DNA of 64,000 bases from Anaerolineaceae bacterium (GCA_017417055.1 JAFPZX010000200.1:1-64000), one strand, 5' to 3'; shown: positions 28,653 to 36,845, numbered from the stretch's first letter. Notes: generated by a model from the letters alone, not told the origin. Numbers and translations: made by a program.

Positions 28653-29288
28653 ATGACCCGCTGTGTGATTATCGGCGGCGCCGCAATTCACAATTATGAG
28701 GTGATCCGGACGTATCTGCGTCCGGATGACTTTATCGTGTGCTGCGACAGCGGACTGAAACATCGTTCAGGTCTTGGGGTGGAAGCGGATTTGATCATCG
28801 CGGATTTAGACTCGGCTGAAAATCCTCATCTACCAGTCGAAACCATTGTGCTGCCGCATGAAAAGGACGATACGGACTCCATGGCAGCTGTCCGTGAGAT
28901 GACCGCCCGTGGGTATGATGAATTTCTGCTGCTGGGTGTGTTTGGAGACCGTTTGGATCATACGCTCGGCAATATTTATGTATTGCTGTGGCTCACCAAC
29001 CGCGGAAAAAAAGCTCTTGCCGTGGATGATTATTCCGAAATGGAAATCATCAGCCCCGGAGTTGTCGGAAAAATTGATTGCGCATATCCGTATTTTTCTC
29101 TGGTTTCCATTGCCGGCGCTGCAGGAGGAGTTACGATCAAAAATGCTAAATATACACTGAATAATGCAATAATTGATTCGGAGTATCAATACGCGGTCAG
29201 CAACGAGCCCATACCCGGTAAAACCGCCGAGGTCTCCCTCAAAAAAGGCGCTCTTCTCCTTATCCGCGACCGTAGTGATAAGAACTGA
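28653..29288 (+). CDS. thiN: thiamine pyrophosphokinase
   Basis: Transfers pyrophosphate from ATP to thiamine to give TPP. Motifs: VCCDSGLKH, ADLIIADLDS (usually GDFDS), EKDDTDSMAA (the catalytic acidic cluster), and GVFGDRLDHTLGN. At 211 residues it is of normal length and cytoplasmic. It is translated directly after the nitroreductase with no gap. No TPP riboswitch precedes the pair. Confidence 0.92.
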   Translation: MTRCVIIGGAAIHNYEVIRTYLRPDDFIVCCDSGLKHRSGLGVEADLIIADLDSAENPHLPVETIVLPHEKDDTDSMAAVREMTARGYDEFLLLGVFGDRLDHTLGNIYVLLWLTNRGKKALAVDDYSEMEIISPGVVGKIDCAYPYFSLVSIAGAAGGVTIKNAKYTLNNAIIDSEYQYAVSNEPIPGKTAEVSLKKGALLLIRDRSDKN

Positions 29289-29322
29289 CGGAAAAAAAGA
29301 AGAGTCTCATAACAATGTAAGG

Positions 29323-29370
29323 TAAAAAAGCAGATTAGAAAAGCCACTGATTGGCTCATCTAATCTGCTT
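29323..29370 (-). terminator. terminator of the galE operon
   Basis: AAGCAGATTAGA and TCTAATCTGCTT, perfect 12-bp arms with a secondary GAGCCA/TGGCTT pairing inside the loop, followed on the minus strand by TTTTTT. It is placed between the convergent thiN and galE, and its T-run serves galE. Confidence 0.9.
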
Positions 29371-29414
29371 ACTGCTTACGTCAGTCCGGTTTTCTCCGCC
29401 AGAATTGCTATAAC

Positions 29415-29441
29415 TTCTTATTTCTTATTTCTTATTTATTA
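29415..29441. repeat. heptanucleotide array D at the galE stop
   Basis: Three TTCTTAT-type heptamers and a TTATTAA unit that contains the galE stop codon (29441-29439 on the minus strand). Confidence 0.7.
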
Positions 29442-30452
29442 ATGGTATCCGTTCGGGTTATGGCTCTGCCAGTTCCAGGAATCGGCGCACATGTCGTCAA
29501 GGGTTTTTGTGGCAGTCCAGCCGAGGACTTCCTTAGCCTTTGTGGCATCGGCATAAACGGTGGCGAGGTCGCCGGCGCGGCGCGGTGCGATGACGTATGT
29601 CAGAATGCGGCCGCAGGCTTTGGAATAGGATTTGATCATATCCAGAACGGAGACACCTTTGCCGGTTCCCAGGTTGAAGATTTCCGTTCCCTCGTGATTC
29701 ATCACATAATTCAGTGCGGCAACATGCCCGGAAGCCAGGTCGACCACATGCAGGTAATCGCGTACGCCGGTGCCATCGGGTGTGTCATAATCATTGCCGA
29801 AGACGTTGATGTGATCCCGTTTGCCGACAGCGACCTGGGCGATGAAAGGCATCAGATTATTGGGAATCCCCTGCGGATCCTCACCGATCAAACCTGACGG
29901 ATGAGCTCCGACCGGGTTGAAGTAGCGCAGCAGCACAACGGAAAATCCCGGGGTAGCTTTGGCGATATCCTGCAGAATTTGTTCGTTCATCAGTTTTGTC
30001 CAGCCATAGGGATTGGAGCAGCCAAGGTGGGATTTTTCCGTGAAAGGCACTTTGTTGTCCGCGCTGTAGACAGTGGCGGAGGAGGAAAAGATGATGTTCA
30101 TCACGCCGTGCTGGATCATGCTTTCGCATAATGCAAGGGTGGCGTTCAGGTTGATGCGGTAATATTCCAGCGGGATCTGTACCGATTCACCCACTGCTTT
30201 TTTCCCGGCAAAATGGATCACGGCATCGATTTGGTTTTCTTCAAAGATTCTGTCCAGTGCCGATTTGTGGCAGACATCTGCCTGATAGAAAGGGAAATCC
30301 TTGCCGGTGATCTTTTTTACCCGTTCCAGTGATTCTTTACTGGAATTCGAAAGGTCATCAACGACCACAATATCATAACCATTTTCCAGCAGCTCAACTG
30401 CTGTATGAGAGCCAATATATCCGGCTCCTCCGCAGAGTAATACTCTCGTCAT
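29439..30452 (-). CDS. galE: UDP-glucose 4-epimerase
   Basis: An extended-SDR enzyme interconverting UDP-glucose and UDP-galactose, 337 residues. It has GGAGYIGSHTAVELL (NAD-binding GxxGxxG), SSSATVYS, the catalytic Tyr and Lys in NPYGWTKLM, and the standard DGTGVRDYLHVVDLA region. GGAGG lies 6 nt upstream of the ATG. It follows the nucleotidyltransferase on the same strand across a 266-nt gap of heptad repeats, and may supply UDP-Gal to the surface polymer genes. Confidence 0.95.
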   Translation of the reverse strand: MTRVLLCGGAGYIGSHTAVELLENGYDIVVVDDLSNSSKESLERVKKITGKDFPFYQADVCHKSALDRIFEENQIDAVIHFAGKKAVGESVQIPLEYYRINLNATLALCESMIQHGVMNIIFSSSATVYSADNKVPFTEKSHLGCSNPYGWTKLMNEQILQDIAKATPGFSVVLLRYFNPVGAHPSGLIGEDPQGIPNNLMPFIAQVAVGKRDHINVFGNDYDTPDGTGVRDYLHVVDLASGHVAALNYVMNHEGTEIFNLGTGKGVSVLDMIKSYSKACGRILTYVIAPRRAGDLATVYADATKAKEVLGWTATKTLDDMCADSWNWQSHNPNGYH

Positions 30453-30463
30453 AAATCCTCCAT

Positions 30464-30555
30464 TTTCAGGTCTTTCAGGTTTTAGGTTTTAGGGTTTAGG
30501 TGTCAGGTTTCAGGTGTTAGGTTTTAGGTGTTAGGTTTTAGGCATAAGGTGTCAC
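30464..30555. repeat. heptanucleotide array E in the galE leader
   Basis: TTTTAGG TTTTAGG, GTTTAGG TGTCAGG, TTTCAGG TGTTAGG and so on: about eleven 7-nt units with a fixed AGG corner, ending 11 nt upstream of the galE ATG. The units are the same as in array A. Confidence 0.85.
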
Positions 30556-30616
30556 ATCTTTGTACATAAATTTTCAGAATTGTAGAATTTCTCATGCCTA
30601 AAAAAATAAATTTAAT

Positions 30617-30718
30617 TTACAGCTCCAACTACCAACTACTAACTGCTAACGTTCAGCCACTAACCATCAACTACCAACTACTAACTACCAACCACAAACT
30701 CCTCACTCCTAACTAATT
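30617..30718. repeat. heptanucleotide array F (CAACTAC-type units)
   Basis: CAACTAC CAACTAC, TAACTGC, then CATCAAC TACCAAC and TACTAAC TACCAAC. About 13 units with an AAC corner, in the orientation opposite to array E. It ends immediately before the stop of the nucleotidyltransferase gene. Confidence 0.8.
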
Positions 30719-31627
30719 CTATTCCCACAGTGTCAGCGGGTATTTCCCGCTTTCACGCATAGATTTGAGCGCGGCGACAACAGAATCCTTGTCTTCATGA
30801 TAGGTAACGCCGTACCAGCGTTCATCCGTCGGGAGAACGGTAATACTGGCTTTGCCCTCGCTGATCAGCGCATTTGGGATCAGCGGGAGAAAATATTCAC
30901 ATTTCAGCGGATTGACCGGCAGATTTTCCTGTAAATATCCGCTGAATCGGTCTTCGATCTCCTGCATCATGGAATACTGGAATCCCCAGAAATTCATCGA
31001 AACAATCGTGCCTTTCGGCAGGAACTGCTCTGTTTCACCTTCAGTGTAAAGCGCCCCGCCTTCCGCAGGAACGATATGCAGACATTCCTTGACTCCGGTC
31101 AGATGGTCGTTTTCATCTGTTGAGCAGACGCCGCGGGAAACATATCCATTTTCGGTCAGGGTGTTTTCGATGCGGAATCCGGACATCACATGATGGGAAG
31201 GGTCGGTATCCTTTGTGAGAAATTCATAGATACTGCGATAAGGATGTTCCCCGTAATAATCATCCGCGTTGATGACGCAGAACGGACCATGGACAAGATC
31301 TTTTGCGGAAAGCACAGCATGGGCGGTGCCCCAGGGTTTTGTCCGTCCTTCCGGGACATTGAACCCCGCTGGCAGATTTTCAAGAACCTGATGCGCATAG
31401 TCTACCTTGATGTATTTGCGCAGGCGGCTGCCGATTTTTTCTTCGAATAACGCTTCATTTTCAGGTTTGACAACGATGATCACTCTGTCGAATCCGGCAC
31501 GTTTCGCATCAAATACAGAATAATCCATCAACAGATGTCCGTATTCATCGATGCTGTCCATCTGCTTCAATCCGCCGTAACGGCTGCCCATCCCGGCAGC
31601 CATAATAATCAATACTGGTTTATCCAT
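30719..31627 (-). CDS. sugar-1-phosphate nucleotidyltransferase-like protein
   Basis: 302 residues. The N-terminus has the nucleotidyltransferase signature IIMAAGMGSRYGGLKQM, and the metal-binding Asp pair appears in CVINADDYYGEHPY. The rest (KPWGTAHAVL, NFWGFQYSMM) fits an NDP-sugar pyrophosphorylase-like family, but the nucleotide and sugar cannot be read off. The ATG at 31627 is chosen because GGAG lies 8 nt upstream. The position upstream of galE on the same strand suggests nucleotide-sugar supply. Confidence 0.8.
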   Translation of the reverse strand: MDKPVLIIMAAGMGSRYGGLKQMDSIDEYGHLLMDYSVFDAKRAGFDRVIIVVKPENEALFEEKIGSRLRKYIKVDYAHQVLENLPAGFNVPEGRTKPWGTAHAVLSAKDLVHGPFCVINADDYYGEHPYRSIYEFLTKDTDPSHHVMSGFRIENTLTENGYVSRGVCSTDENDHLTGVKECLHIVPAEGGALYTEGETEQFLPKGTIVSMNFWGFQYSMMQEIEDRFSGYLQENLPVNPLKCEYFLPLIPNALISEGKASITVLPTDERWYGVTYHEDKDSVVAALKSMRESGKYPLTLWE

Positions 31628-31734
31628 TCGTTTCTCCAAAGCGCTGCGAGCCGGTTCAGACCCGCAAACAAAATTATTTTATCATGTATCTGTTCAGATA
31701 AAGACATCGGAACGATAATTTTAATTAATCTGTT

Positions 31735-33114
31735 TCAAATAAAAGTATCATCCATGTAAGTAACATTTTTCCGTTTGTAACGAATCTCATTCTGGATTGC
31801 CCAATCCTCAGCCAATGTACCGGGAGTAAGGATGGCGGTCAGGTCTTCGATACCGTAAAAAGCCCCGCGTCCGATGGAATATAACTGATCGGGAAATTCA
31901 ACGGAGGTAAGCCCGCTACATTCCATAAAGGCAAAGTCTCCGATAAAATGTAAGTTCTCCGGGAATTTTAATTCTGAAAGTGAAGTGCATTGATAAAAGG
32001 CGCCTTCCCCGATGGAGTCAAGCCCCTTTGGGTAGCTGATCGATTTCAGAGCGGTACATTCAGAAAAAACGTATCTGCCGAGCCAGGTCAGACCGGAGGG
32101 AAGCGTGACGTTTTTCAAATCCGGGCAGCCGCTGAAGGTATTGTTTCCGAGTGAAATAACACTGTCAGGAATGTTGATCGATGTCAAGCCGCTTTCTGCA
32201 AAAGCAGCATCCTTGATCGTGACAACCGTTTGCGGCAGGTTGATTTTTTTCAATTCAGCGTGTTTGTAAAATGATTCCTGCCCGATCGATCTGGTCCCCC
32301 TTTGAACCGTATAACTGTCTGCATCCGAACCCCACAGGTAAGCAATCAGTTCCAGTTCATGCGTGTTATATAAAGCACCGGAGTGCATTTCAAACATCCG
32401 ATTGAATAGCGAAATGTTGATTTTTGTCAGGCTCAGGCACCCGCAGAACGGATTCCCATTCATTACTGCAACGGCGTCCTGTATGGTGATTTCTTTCAGA
32501 TAATTGTTTTCGGAAAAAGCGGCCAATGCGATTTCGGTGACCCATTCCGGGATGACATATTCCGTATCGGTTTTCCCGGCAGGATATGCGGTCAGTGTTG
32601 TGTTCCTGCGGTCAAACAAAACTCCCTCTTCGGTAAAATAATAAGGATTATCACCGGAAAATACAATTTCTGTAAGTGAATCACAGCGGTCGAAAGGATT
32701 GATGCCGATGTGAACGATCCCATCCGGAAGGATTATATTTTGCAGCTTCACATCTCCCTGGAAAACCAAATCCCCAAGTGAGCCCAGACCCTCCGGAAGA
32801 GAAACGCTCTGAATGTTGGTACATTCGGCAAAGGCATAATTCCCGATGGCGGTTACAGCTTCCGGTATCACAACTTCTTTCAGTGTTTCATTGCGGGAAA
32901 AAGCGTTTGTTCCGATAGAAATAACGTCATATCCATCCATTGTTTTGGGTATGATCAGTGATTCTGCTTCTCCGGTATACCGCACAATTTCGATTTTGTC
33001 ATTCTCAAGAACAGTGTATAGATAGTCTTCAAAAGTGAGATTATCCGCAAGGCCGATTTGATACATTAATAAGAATGTCAAAAGTAAAAGAACGAATACG
33101 TGCAGTCTTTTCAT
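31735..33114 (-). CDS. secreted BspA-like leucine-rich repeat protein
   Basis: 459 residues with an N-terminal signal peptide (KRLHVFVLLLLTFLLMYQIG, cut after GLA). The remainder consists of LRR_5/BspA-type repeats of about 23 residues, such as IGNYAFAECTNIQSVSLPEG and IGEGAFYQCTSLSELKFPEN. These form a surface solenoid often used in adhesion. There is no cell-wall sorting motif. The ATG at 33114 has AAAGGAG 6 nt upstream. A region near residues 165-275 is less regular (YFTEEGVLFDRRNTTLTAYP), as is usual in this family. Confidence 0.88.
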   Translation of the reverse strand: MKRLHVFVLLLLTFLLMYQIGLADNLTFEDYLYTVLENDKIEIVRYTGEAESLIIPKTMDGYDVISIGTNAFSRNETLKEVVIPEAVTAIGNYAFAECTNIQSVSLPEGLGSLGDLVFQGDVKLQNIILPDGIVHIGINPFDRCDSLTEIVFSGDNPYYFTEEGVLFDRRNTTLTAYPAGKTDTEYVIPEWVTEIALAAFSENNYLKEITIQDAVAVMNGNPFCGCLSLTKINISLFNRMFEMHSGALYNTHELELIAYLWGSDADSYTVQRGTRSIGQESFYKHAELKKINLPQTVVTIKDAAFAESGLTSINIPDSVISLGNNTFSGCPDLKNVTLPSGLTWLGRYVFSECTALKSISYPKGLDSIGEGAFYQCTSLSELKFPENLHFIGDFAFMECSGLTSVEFPDQLYSIGRGAFYGIEDLTAILTPGTLAEDWAIQNEIRYKRKNVTYMDDTFI

Positions 33115-33268
33115 GTTTTTCTCCTTTATCATTTGCTAATCGAACGCAGCGCATGGATAGTGGCCTGATGCTGCAGGAATACCATAACTTATCCCATACT
33201 GCTTTCTCATATACCGGATCATTTCAATAAATATTATACATGAAAAGCGTAATTATTTAATAAAATCA

Positions 33269-33309
33269 ATCAGTCACACATATCCGGGAGATCCTCTTGT
33301 GTGACTGAT
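33269..33309 (-). terminator. terminator of the repeat-protein gene
   Basis: ATCAGTCACACA and TGTGTGACTGAT, perfect 12-bp arms with a 17-nt loop, followed on the minus strand by TGATTTTATT. Confidence 0.65.
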
Positions 33310-33357
33310 TTAAAACCTCTTGCTGAAGTCGGGAGAATAGGGACAAGATTTAGGAAA

Positions 33358-33402
33358 TATTGAATATTGTATATTGAGTAATAAGAATTATTCTTACTTC
33401 TG
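33358..33402. repeat. short AT-rich heptad run
   Basis: ATTGAAT ATTGTAT ATTGAGT followed by AATAAGA ATTATTC TTACTTC. A weaker example of the 7-nt arrays, close to the stop of the minus-strand gene at 33417. Confidence 0.5.
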
Positions 33403-33416
33403 CCTATCCCCTAAAA

Positions 33417-34166
33417 TTAATTCGGATTCACGCTGAACTGATAAAGTGTTTTGGATCCGGCTATGATTGCGAAAGACATCGTTTCGCTGTACATCGGCGG
33501 CCAAATGTTGACAGTAAAGCTCAGCTGTCCGCCCCGGTTGACAGAGTAGGGAAGATCCCACAGTGTCCTTTCCGGTTTGGTGAGCAGATGACATCCGGAT
33601 GTGCATTTGATGTCGATGTTCTTTTTGTCCCAATATTCATTTGTGGTGTTGGTGATTGTCCAGGTAAGGTTGATGGATCCGTTATAACACCACTGCTTGT
33701 TGACCTGTACATTGGAATAGCCATTTCCAGGATAATACGGTTGGTACGGTTCATAAGGCTGGTTGGGATATTGGTTTTGATACGGATATGGACTCTGATA
33801 AGGATTCTGATATGGATCGTCTTCGTTGATCGGATAAAAATACAGACCGGACCAGGGATCATAAATCGGACCTTGATTGGGGTAAGGTTTATATTCGGGT
33901 TGCTGTGGTTCCGGATAGACTGGGTAGGACGGTCTCGGCTGCGGCTGTTGGGGTTCCGGATAGACCGGGTAGGACGGTCTCGGCTGGGACTGTTGGGGCT
34001 GCGTATTCTGCTGCGGGATCTGACCGATCGGATACAGCTGAGGGATCGGGTAGGTCTGCTGCGGCTGAGTGTACCAGTAAGGTGTGTTCCCGTCGGCGTG
34101 AACCGCGGCGGTGATTGTGAAAAGACTGATCAGGATAAAGAATAAAAAGATATTTCTGGTTTTCAT
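33417..34166 (-). CDS. secreted Pro/Gln/Tyr-repeat protein with NBR1-like Ig domain
   Basis: 249 residues: a signal peptide (FLFFILISLFTITAAVHADG), then a Pro/Gln/Tyr-rich region (about 30-150) with a 15-residue tandem repeat (PRPSYPVYPEPQQPQ, two near-identical copies in 45-bp DNA repeats at 33907-33996) and PYQNPYQSPYPYQNQYPNQP. The last 95 residues (NGSINLTWTITNTTNEYW, then LPYSVNRGGQLSFTVNI) resemble the NBR1-type Ig domain found on exported proteins. It is probably a cell-surface protein with a flexible stalk. Function unknown. Confidence 0.7.
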   Translation of the reverse strand: MKTRNIFLFFILISLFTITAAVHADGNTPYWYTQPQQTYPIPQLYPIGQIPQQNTQPQQSQPRPSYPVYPEPQQPQPRPSYPVYPEPQQPEYKPYPNQGPIYDPWSGLYFYPINEDDPYQNPYQSPYPYQNQYPNQPYEPYQPYYPGNGYSNVQVNKQWCYNGSINLTWTITNTTNEYWDKKNIDIKCTSGCHLLTKPERTLWDLPYSVNRGGQLSFTVNIWPPMYSETMSFAIIAGSKTLYQFSVNPN

Positions 34167-34326
34167 GAGAATTTACCCCCAAATTTTTTTGTCTGATCCA
34201 TAAACGATATAGAAATAAAAAAGTTCCATATAACTTTTTCTGCTGGGCATTGGGAATGGTCCTTTAAAACACAAAACAAATATATCCGAAAAAAAGATAG
34301 AAATTACATTATATCTATGCAAGGAA

Positions 34327-34902
34327 TCAGCAGAGTTGAATATTCAGGTAGACATCATCAAGTTCATCCTGTTCAATCCCAAGATATCGTTTGGTGACCT
34401 CGACGGAGGAGTGATTAAAGATTACCACCAATAGTGTCAGCGGTGTATGCATATATTTCCAGGCATGGTATCCGAATGTTTTCCGCAGGGAATGGCAGGC
34501 GATTTTTCCCTTTACATCAATTTTTTTCGCGGCATTGGAAATGATGCGCCACGCCTGTACGCGGGAGATGGCTTTTTCTTCTTTTCTGCCATTGCTGAAG
34601 ATGAATTTCCCTTTCCGATGAGGAAAATATTTCTTCAGCGCTTCCAGAATGCGTTTGTTGAGTGCAATTCTCTTCGATTTTCCGGTTTTTCTTTCGGTCA
34701 GATCAATGTGTTTGAGAAATTGTTTTTTCTCGAAGTCATAAACGTCTGCCCACTTAAGGGAAAGCAGGTCGCTGATTCGCAGTGCTGTGTACGCACCGAA
34801 TATGACAAGCACATAGTTCCGCATCTGTTTTTTATTCAAAAAATAGTCGGTCAGCGCATATAATTGTTTTTTGTCGCGAATGGGGTCAGTTGTATTACAC
34901 AT
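34327..34902 (-). CDS. minimal tyrosine recombinase, candidate DNA invertase
   Basis: 191 residues consisting almost only of the catalytic domain. Arg in AYTALRISDLL, Lys in RKTGKSKRI, HxxR in HSLRKTFGYH, His in NHSSVEV and the nucleophile Tyr in KRYLGIE are all present, so it should be active. The N-terminal core-binding domain of XerC/D-type integrases is missing. It is transcribed away from the inverted-repeat segment at 34993-35296, which begins about 90 bp upstream of its start. AAGGAAGG lies 6 nt upstream of the ATG. The layout suggests that it flips that segment. Confidence 0.88.
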   Translation of the reverse strand: MCNTTDPIRDKKQLYALTDYFLNKKQMRNYVLVIFGAYTALRISDLLSLKWADVYDFEKKQFLKHIDLTERKTGKSKRIALNKRILEALKKYFPHRKGKFIFSNGRKEEKAISRVQAWRIISNAAKKIDVKGKIACHSLRKTFGYHAWKYMHTPLTLLVVIFNHSSVEVTKRYLGIEQDELDDVYLNIQLC

Positions 34903-34992
34903 GATATACCTTCCTTAATTTAGATATATATTTATATATAGAAGATTATTATGCGTGTAATTGTCTTAAACTCAATGGAAATGTTTTGCATG

Positions 34993-35018
34993 TAACTAAT
35001 TTGAAATCCTGTTACTTT
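34993..35018. repeat. left inverted repeat of the candidate invertible segment
   Basis: A 26-bp sequence starting TAACTAATTTGAAATCC and ending TGTTACTTT. It matches the reverse complement of 35271-35296 at 25 of 26 positions, and the match stops sharply at both ends. Confidence 0.92.
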
Positions 35019-35248
35019 TTTGTAGGAATATATTTGGAATATATATTGATAAAAGAATAAACTTGTAAGTATTCACCTGAAAGATTATGCGTTAAGAAAC
35101 AGATGTTTTGTCCGGACTATCCCCGGCAAACGTTCCTATACTCATTGCTTATTTCTTATTGCTGAATTGATTGATTCTTGATTCATATTTTTGTGAAAAG
35201 ATTTTTGTTATTTTCGCAGATTGATTTGTTTTTTGAATACTAAAGTTG

Positions 35249-35257
35249 TGGTATGAT
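35249..35257 (+). promoter_or_regulatory. extended -10 promoter inside the invertible segment
   Basis: TGGTATGAT, i.e. an extended TGn plus a TATGAT -10, with a T-rich stretch about 17 bp upstream and no good -35. The predicted start near 35264 lies just before the right inverted repeat, so transcripts would run through the repeat into the glycan genes. Confidence 0.55.
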
Positions 35258-35270
35258 TTGTAAATAGCGG

Positions 35271-35296
35271 AAAGTAACAGGATTTCAATTTAGTTA
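35271..35296. repeat. right inverted repeat of the candidate invertible segment
   Basis: Begins AAAGTAACAGGATTTC and ends TTTAGTTA, the reverse complement of the left repeat with a single mismatch. Confidence 0.92.
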
Positions 35297-35508
35297 TATT
35301 ATGAGTATGGATCACTTTGAGATACGGATATTCGTTTATTTTTAAAGGTTGTGTAACAATCCGTGAACCATAACCGTGAAATCCGATGCGATGCGCACCA
35401 TGAAACCGAACGCGGACTGCTTTTGAAACTACTCTATTGCACATGCTGAAGGTTGAGATAAGAAGCGAGACTCTCACACTCGAATTCCGGATGAAAGAGG
35501 ATATTCTG

Positions 35509-35685
35509 ATGTGGAAAGTTCGTAAAAGCAAGCGGAATGAAAGCTCCGTGGATGGCATCGCCTTGTCTGCTGAAGCCACAGAGACCTTAGTTATTTTTGA
35601 AAAACTGAAAGTTTTCAGCCCAAAAACATTGAATCATATACCGAAATCTTTTAACCTAATCGAAAGCAATAAAAGAAAAAAATGA
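35509..35685 (+). CDS. possible small leader protein of the glycan operon
   Basis: A 58-codon frame starting MWKVRKSKRNESS and ending ESNKRKK. GAGG lies 7 nt upstream of this ATG, and the stop overlaps the next start (ATGA). The following large gene has no Shine-Dalgarno of its own, so coupling through this frame would make sense. No family is recognised and the composition is basic, so it could also be a chance frame. The 212 nt between the right inverted repeat and this start show nothing else. Confidence 0.35.
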   Translation: MWKVRKSKRNESSVDGIALSAEATETLVIFEKLKVFSPKTLNHIPKSFNLIESNKRKK

Positions 35686-36845
35686 AAGATGAAATATATT
35701 ATGGGCGTATAAAATATCTGAGCTTTGTTCTATTAGATTTTTTATTACTCTTAACTTCCAATTATCTTGCTTTTCAGGTTTATATCTTTCAATATAAACC
35801 TGAAAATGAATATACGCTAAATAAGCATATTTTTGTTGTAATTATTATGGCCGTGATTGATTTTTTCATTACGGCTGTGTTCAATACACTTGAGAGAGTG
35901 TTGAGACGAAGGAAAAAAAAGGAATTATACGAGGGAATAAAACATGTCGGATACAGTTATATTACACTGGCTGTAATTCTGTTTTTATTCAGGAAAAGTA
36001 CGGATTATTCCAGGCTAACGATAACTCTGGCTTACCTTATCTATTTCGTTCTTTTTATTGGCGTACATATAATCTGGAAGTATATATTGAAAAAATTCAT
36101 ACAAAAGCCTGCACGTAAGACAGTACTTTTGATGACAATGGATGGCTTCCTTAATGAGGGTATTCAAAGATTGCAGGAACAGGATTTTGATGTTCGTTAT
36201 ATTTATCTGCTGAAAAATAGCAAAGCAGATATTGTTGAAGGAATCCCGGTCATCAAAAAATGGGAAAGAGCAGCTTCTGCGATTTGTTGGGACCTGATTG
36301 ATCGTGTATATATCTATGGCCTTGATCATAAAATGGTTCCTCAGTATATGATCAACGCCTGTAGGGAAATGGGATTGAAATTTAATTTGGTTGATTTCAC
36401 GTACCGTATCATCAATATTAAAACAATTGGTCATGATGATCCGGGCTTCGGGATATTGTCAACACTTGAGGAAAAGCGCGATATTCCATTTTCGATCCGC
36501 CGTGTCTATTGGATCACAGAAACTGAAGCCGAATTTCATCGCGGATATCATGCCCATAAATTGAATTGTCAGTTGTTATTTTGTCCGTATGGTGTTATCG
36601 ATCTGATTCTGGATGATGGGACAACAAGAAATACTGTTACTCTGGACAGACCTGATAAAGGTTTGCTGTTGATGCCGGGAATTTGGCGCGAGATGGTATG
36701 GAAAAAAAGCGGATCGGTTTTGTGTGTGCTCGCATCAGGGTATTATGATCCAAAAGAATACATCCGGAATTATGATGAATTTCTTGAATACAGCCGCAAA
36801 TACAGAGCAGGATCTGATAAGGTGAATCTCAATAAATCCTCTTAA
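35682..36845 (+). CDS. fusion: sugar-phosphotransferase N-terminal half plus FdtA-type ketoisomerase
   Basis: 387 residues in two parts. Residues 1-245 have the hydrophobic segments (about four, to residue 135) and the nucleotide-binding-like domain ([37 protein letters not shown]) that form the front half of polyprenyl-phosphate hexose-1-phosphate transferases. The catalytic half is absent. Residues 255-375 are a cupin of the FdtA/QdtA (WxcM-like) family: [53 protein letters not shown]. Such enzymes convert dTDP-4-keto-6-deoxyglucose to a 3-keto isomer. The missing catalytic half is a separate gene two positions downstream. No Shine-Dalgarno; the start overlaps a small upstream frame. Confidence 0.85.
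   Translation: MKDEIYYGRIKYLSFVLLDFLLLLTSNYLAFQVYIFQYKPENEYTLNKHIFVVIIMAVIDFFITAVFNTLERVLRRRKKKELYEGIKHVGYSYITLAVILFLFRKSTDYSRLTITLAYLIYFVLFIGVHIIWKYILKKFIQKPARKTVLLMTMDGFLNEGIQRLQEQDFDVRYIYLLKNSKADIVEGIPVIKKWERAASAICWDLIDRVYIYGLDHKMVPQYMINACREMGLKFNLVDFTYRIINIKTIGHDDPGFGILSTLEEKRDIPFSIRRVYWITETEAEFHRGYHAHKLNCQLLFCPYGVIDLILDDGTTRNTVTLDRPDKGLLLMPGIWREMVWKKSGSVLCVLASGYYDPKEYIRNYDEFLEYSRKYRAGSDKVNLNKSS

Larger units (their letters stand above)
34993..35296. mobile_element. candidate invertible promoter segment
   Basis: 304 bp bounded by a near-perfect 26-bp inverted repeat with 252 bp inside, lying between a stand-alone tyrosine recombinase and the start of the glycan operon. The inside is AT-rich with no gene. 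It contains heptad-like units at 35144-35185 and an extended -10 promoter at its right end reading out to the operon. Inversion would point that promoter at the recombinase gene and leave the operon without it. This matches the layout of recombinase-controlled invertible promoters known for surface polysaccharides in Bacteroides. The switch itself is inferred. Confidence 0.75.

Noticed and set aside
34903-34992. Phage or integrative-element attachment site next to the recombinase
   Set aside because: No tRNA target, no direct repeats and no other mobile-element genes; the inverted repeat fits an invertase better.
35208-35579. 123-codon minus-strand frame across the right inverted repeat
   Set aside because: No RBS, composition unlike a protein, and it runs over the promoter and repeat.
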